NCBI GenBank assembly: GCA_022376515.1
Contig: WTXI01000052.1
Span: forward strand, 62,001 to 126,000
Reading direction: 5' to 3'
DNA: 64,000 nt
From: Lactifluus volemus
Taxonomy: Eukaryota > Basidiomycota > Agaricomycetes > Russulales > Russulaceae
In this document: positions 59,725-64,000 of the stretch, piece after piece
Position numbering within the stretch: position 1 is the first letter of the stretch
Layout: each line of letters starts with the position of its first letter
Translations under genes and position numbers: made by a program
Notes under the pieces: generated by a model
Database searches by the model: none
The model's input: the letters and a program-made list of their open reading frames with translations, nothing else
What the model was told of the DNA's origin: nothing

Positions 59725-60952
59725 TCAGATGAAAACGGACGCACATTCGTCTAGGTCATCCAACACCTTGATCTCAGTAGGATCCAACTCGAAATCGAAC
59801 ACGTCTGCATTAGAGAGTATGCGAGGATGGTTGCGGACTTGACAAGCGGAACAAAACCCTACCCGAAAATATGTCGGATTAAGCGAGAGAATACAAAACA
59901 GCAGAAGCTAAACCTTCTGCAATGAATAACGGAGGAAAATTTGGCTGGTTCTTTCCCGTACTTCTTCGCAAGCCAACAATTGTTGGGTGCTCGAAGCGCA
60001 TCGTCCGCGCGAGCGAAGCCCATGCTGTGTTTCGTTGTCAGATAATCACCACGGTACCGAAGCAATGTACATACCTGAAGAACAATATTGTGGCACCTGC
60101 AAAACTCCACAATTTCGGTGCGAGTCATAAATGGATGTAAATCGATCTTTGGACGCAAAACGTTTCACTGCTTTGGATTGCCAGTGAGTCATATGTCCTG
60201 ACGCACCTGGTGAACCGCGGGTAGAGGCAGTCTACTTTGAAACAACTCTTGCATGTGACGCTTCCCAAAGGTACTGATCCCAATGCTTTTCACTTTTCCC
60301 TCCTTTTGGCTTGCAACACATCCCTCCCAAGCTTGCAATCGCGCATCGGGGCCACCCCATGGTCCATGAATAAGATACAGGTCAATGTATCCTAGACCAC
60401 AGAGTTCTAGTGAGCGATTGATTGCTTCACTTGTGGCATCCACGCCGTCGTTATGTTTCAACTTTGTGGTATAGAAGATCTCCGACCGCGATACACCGGA
60501 CTCATTGCAAAAGTCAAGAATGGCTCGACCACATTCACGCTCGTTCTCATACCACTCTGCGGAGTCCTAGTATATATTTGGATGGGAGGACAAGCGGAAG
60601 CACTGGAAGAAGCAACGCACGATGAGACGATAACCTGCCTAAGAGATCCGAACTTGGGGTAAAGTACGGCGTTTGTACCTCTCTGTTCCAAAACTGTACC
60701 TCTAGTGCCCACTTGACTGCTCGGTACGCATTTTCTCCTTCGAGTTCATAAGTACCTTGAAAAGAAATCTAAGATATTCCAAGCCCTAAGCCGAATGTGT
60801 ACTAGCGAACCGAAGCCATAACGGGAATCTCGTTCCCGTCGCTGAGCTGAAGTGGAGTAACAGAGGGATTCACCACTCAGCTGTGAGTACAATGTACGTA
60901 AGACATTGGTTACAGAGCGTACCTGATACTTAGACTCTAAGTTTAACTTCAT
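59725..60952 (-). CDS. Aldo-keto reductase, with several one-base deletions
   Basis: NADP(H)-dependent aldo-keto reductase (AKR3/5-like). In minus-strand order: a short first exon MKLNLESKYQ, LSDGNEIPVM, GTYELEGENAYRAVKWALE, DSAEWYENERECGRAILDFC, the catalytic Lys in SEIFYTTKLKHNDG, EAINRSLELCGLGYIDLYLI followed by the catalytic HGPWGG, GCVASQKEGKVKSIGISTFG, IDLHPFMTRTEIVEFCRCHN, AWASLARTMRFEHPTIVG, LAKKYGKEPAK, GFVPLVKS, then RILSNADVFDFELDPTEIKV and LDDLDECASVFI to the stop at 59725. Asp and Tyr of the active site lie in DSAEWYENE. One base is missing near 60817, 59972, 59940 and 59826, each in a short homopolymer. The exon that should carry a YRSF-type segment before DSAEWY is also unclear. 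Either a decaying gene or consensus errors. Confidence 0.8.
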
Positions 60953-63900
60953 GGATTACGAATTCCGGGGAACTCCTCGCTGTCGACGTTGTCGAGGGGC
61001 GGCGACGGTCCACGTAGCAAGTAGAAGCCGTTGAAGTGGCTGCATGGCTGCGACCCGTGGAAAAGTACAGCGGCCCGGTCGGCTGGAGCGGTCCGGATGC
61101 CCAGAAATGCGTGCGTATCCCGCGTCGGACATTCACTTGTCATCCCCTGAATTGATCAAAGAGAAAAAGAGGCTGTACAGTACGTACAGTACGTACAATA
61201 CAGTGTCACTATTACTACCGAGCGAGCTTCTTGATGGCAATGTCAGGTAATTTTCATGATCATTTCGAATGCATTGCCTAATGGCAATGGGGCTTTCACA
61301 CGGTAACTTGAAATCAGTCTGGGAGACTGTATATCGGTGCAACGTCCTCCATCCGCTACAGCATCTGTCAGAAGTCAAGGATGTACGATCTGCTTATCAG
61401 TTACGACCCTGTCTTCGCAGTTCTGTACGCCACTCATGCCCACGCAGTTAGATGAGCAGATGGCCAGGCTGCGGCCTGTTCCCTGGCTTCAGAACCCATT
61501 GCATAAAGGTCGATTCAAGGGACCAGAACCCCTTACGCACCCTACATAACACTACATGCACATACCGTGATGTAGATCATCTTCCGATCCCCGTTTTCTG
61601 GATTATGTGAGTCCGTGCAGTCGGCGATGGTCCTCCTGGGCGCTACGCCCGAGATTTTCATTCAGTCCCCCGATAGCAGGAAGGGAAGTCTAGGATAGCT
61701 AACAGGAATCCCATGGCACAATTCCCACGTGGAACCGGGAGTTTCCACGTAATACATATTTCTCCTTTTTGTTCCGGCTTCACCCATGGTTGACGTTACA
61801 AAGTTGTTTTTCGGCTCCTCGGCCATAACAGTTTAGAGCGTGCCTCTATAAAGTCATTGACATCGTATGGTAAAGGTGTCGATTCTTTTGCGGTTGCATC
61901 CTAGTGATAATCCAGCGATTGTACGGTGAGGTCAACTTAGCATGTGTATCGCAGTGGAGTTGAATTGACATCAGGTTCCTACGTAATTGCGCAGATGACT
62001 CCCAGCCCCCAGTGCTCAATGCATTGCTCACACGCATCGTTCACATCGATCGTGAGTTGATTTTACCTACCCTTACGTATATCTCAGGTTCTGAGATTTA
62101 GGGCGCATTGGAAGAAGGGGAGTAATCGAGCGCTGGGAAGATAAGGTATTCGGCGTGCAAAGGGAGGCCTTGGGGAGTAGTAGCAAGCCCTTTACAAGCC
62201 GTCCAAGTTGCACAGACACGGTGAGCTCCTTCCAGTGGCTTCACCAGTGCGGATAACTCGCGCCGAAACCCGAAGCATACGGCCATATACACACAGGGCT
62301 AGCTGGGTCACGCGTGAACCCAATGACTGTCTTTGATAGGATTTCGATACTTGGAGATCGTAGAAGATCCTCCTTCAAGGATCAAGGATCAAGGAACCCT
62401 CGGACCATGTTCATCGCGTGATCTGATCTGTGACCGTCCTAGTGAGTCGGCATAGACTTGAAATTATCACCTTGAAGACCTACAGTCTAAGGAGTCAGCC
62501 CCTCCCGTATGTTAGATGTAAGGGCGCGAGAGACGCACCAATAAACGTATAACCCGAAATGTCTACTATCATTGTCTAAGAAAACACCATGGTACGGCAC
62601 ACATTGCGCCTGCTGAAACTAGATTTGGTTGTGACAGAGATCACACTGCCAAGTCTTGAATGGGGGTTTGGTGGGGTGGCGCAAGGTATTGAACTCTCCC
62701 AAGGCATGGCTGATCTATCATCCCATCACAGACAGATTCGAAATAGAGATTTCCTGATTGGGGCTGAGAGAAAATGCCTCGGGGGCCAGGATACCTTTAC
62801 ATGGGAGTGATTGGTCAAGGTTTGCTATCGCACACAGTTAGCACTACCAAAGTGTTCGTGCCGTGGGACCCAAAAACAGTCTTCGGTTTCACTGGCAGAT
62901 TCACGAGACCTACCTACATGACACCATAAGGTGTCACGCGTCCACAGAATGGGCAGTTGGAGACACCCGATGAGTAGAGTGGCCCGGGAGGGAAATGAAC
63001 CCGACATAGCATCCACCGCGTCGTGCCTTAATTGGGGCAATCATCCAAGTTACGACAGGAGCCCAGGGCCAGGCTGTAGTGATGACTCAGACAGGCCATG
63101 GGTCGTCTTAGACAAAGTGATGGATTGGGTAGTGAGGATAGTAACATGGTTACCTGCAACTTTACTAGCACGTTAGTGCCAGCGCAGGGGGCTTCATACA
63201 CCACCAGTCGTGGCTGTTGGTGGGTTTAGTTCGCGTGGAAATATTACGGGAGGGTGCCGGATTGAGCTGAGCTGGGCCAAACTTTCACTGCTGCCTGCAC
63301 AAACTCGGAGGTTCTCTTTCATGGCGCTTGTACTTGTACTCGCATAATTCCACGCCACGTAATGACGCCGTTGCGTGTAAGTTACCAGATGAGGTCCCGC
63401 CGCATCTGAAAAGATCTCAGATACCGTTCCAAAAAGCCAGAAAGTCCCCTAAGCCCCATCAGAATCAGACCGATTCAGACATCTGAATGCCCACCTTCCG
63501 GAACTATGAAGGGGTGAGGCTTCCTTCAGCGTCAATTTCATAGAAAATGAGCGCTCCGCGCTATGAATGTGTCGTGACTCGTGAGTGGTAACAGACGAAA
63601 TGGTATAACGTTTTTCGGAACTTGGACGGGGAGCGCATCGAACCAGTCATGAGTTATCCTACACGAGTGCAGTGCGGTACATTTACGAGGGGTGCACTGG
63701 CAAACTGTGCCTTGTCTGCCGCCCGGGCCCCGACGTGAAGGCGTGATTGGGAAAACTTCCATTTTTAAAGACCGGGAAAATCCCAAGAAGCTGCCAGTGA
63801 CCCATACAGGTGTTGGGAATGTCAAGCAAGGTTTACGATAACAGACAACAAAAAAGTAGATCACTACTAAACACAGGATAGGATGATAAGATCGACTTAA

Positions 63901-64000
63901 CCATAATCGGGAATTACCGCATCGGAGCAAATCAGTGAATGTATGGGATCAAGTTACGGTGGCCGGGAGGTCGGGAATGAAGGGGGGGAAAAGAAAAAAG
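60953..64000. other. 3 kb at the right edge without a recognisable gene
   Basis: Short frames only, none with known content. There is a short tandem GTACAGTAC-type stretch at 61177-61203. The A-rich end at 63982-64000 is simple sequence. Confidence 0.35.

Overview
The window looks like nuclear DNA of a filamentous basidiomycete, most probably an Agaricomycete. Genes carry many short (50-60 nt) GT-AG introns. The protein families are typical of that group: Goodbye-NACHT NLR receptors, a subfamily-C GH45 endoglucanase, a WOPR regulator and ICT1. No bacterial, organellar or CRISPR signal was seen. All exon structures were read by eye from splice signals and reading-frame continuity.

0.7-28.1 kb is an accessory, fast-changing NLR cluster. 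Three minus-strand paralogues (A 736-4388, B 6074-9759, C 24422-28143) share a ten-exon structure and a Goodbye - NACHT - ankyrin architecture. A and B are a tandem duplicate that includes about 1 kb of upstream DNA. A carries a frameshift and a nonsense codon, B one frameshift just before the P-loop, and C is open throughout (1074 aa). A fourth receptor of a different class (D, 17749-23155, plus strand, 1674 aa) has C2 - helical - NACHT - fifteen WD40 repeats. Between them lie an intact secreted GH45 gene, a ~2 kb terminal-inverted-repeat insertion that splits one copy of the duplicated upstream block, and decayed pieces of three ordinary genes: fatty-acid synthase alpha, the C-terminal half of an MFS transporter, and phosphatidylserine decarboxylase.

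29-40 kb is an ordinary conserved block: a Ser/Pro-rich unknown protein preceded by an uORF, a mitochondrial ABHD11/Imo32-type hydrolase divergent from a small unknown multi-exon gene across 87 bp, an intron-containing tRNA-Glu(CTC), mitochondrial GGQ hydrolase ICT1, and an aquaporin with altered NPA motifs. 39.7-41.8 kb is rich in microsatellites and homopolymers.

41.8-61 kb is gene-poor. It holds a coiled-coil unknown gene, a RING-like protein with a split zinc-binding module, TFIIH subunit Tfb2, a Gti1/Pac2 (WOPR) regulator and an aldo-keto reductase. Tfb2, the aldo-keto reductase and apparently the RING gene contain repeated one-base deletions, mostly in short homopolymers. This suggests either consensus errors in this part of the contig or local gene decay. 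61-64 kb shows nothing recognisable.

The functional theme is recognition. The NLRs are expected to be cytosolic STAND switches for non-self or heterokaryon recognition; this is known of the family and is not shown by the DNA. The cluster shows birth, death and repeat diversification within a single locus.
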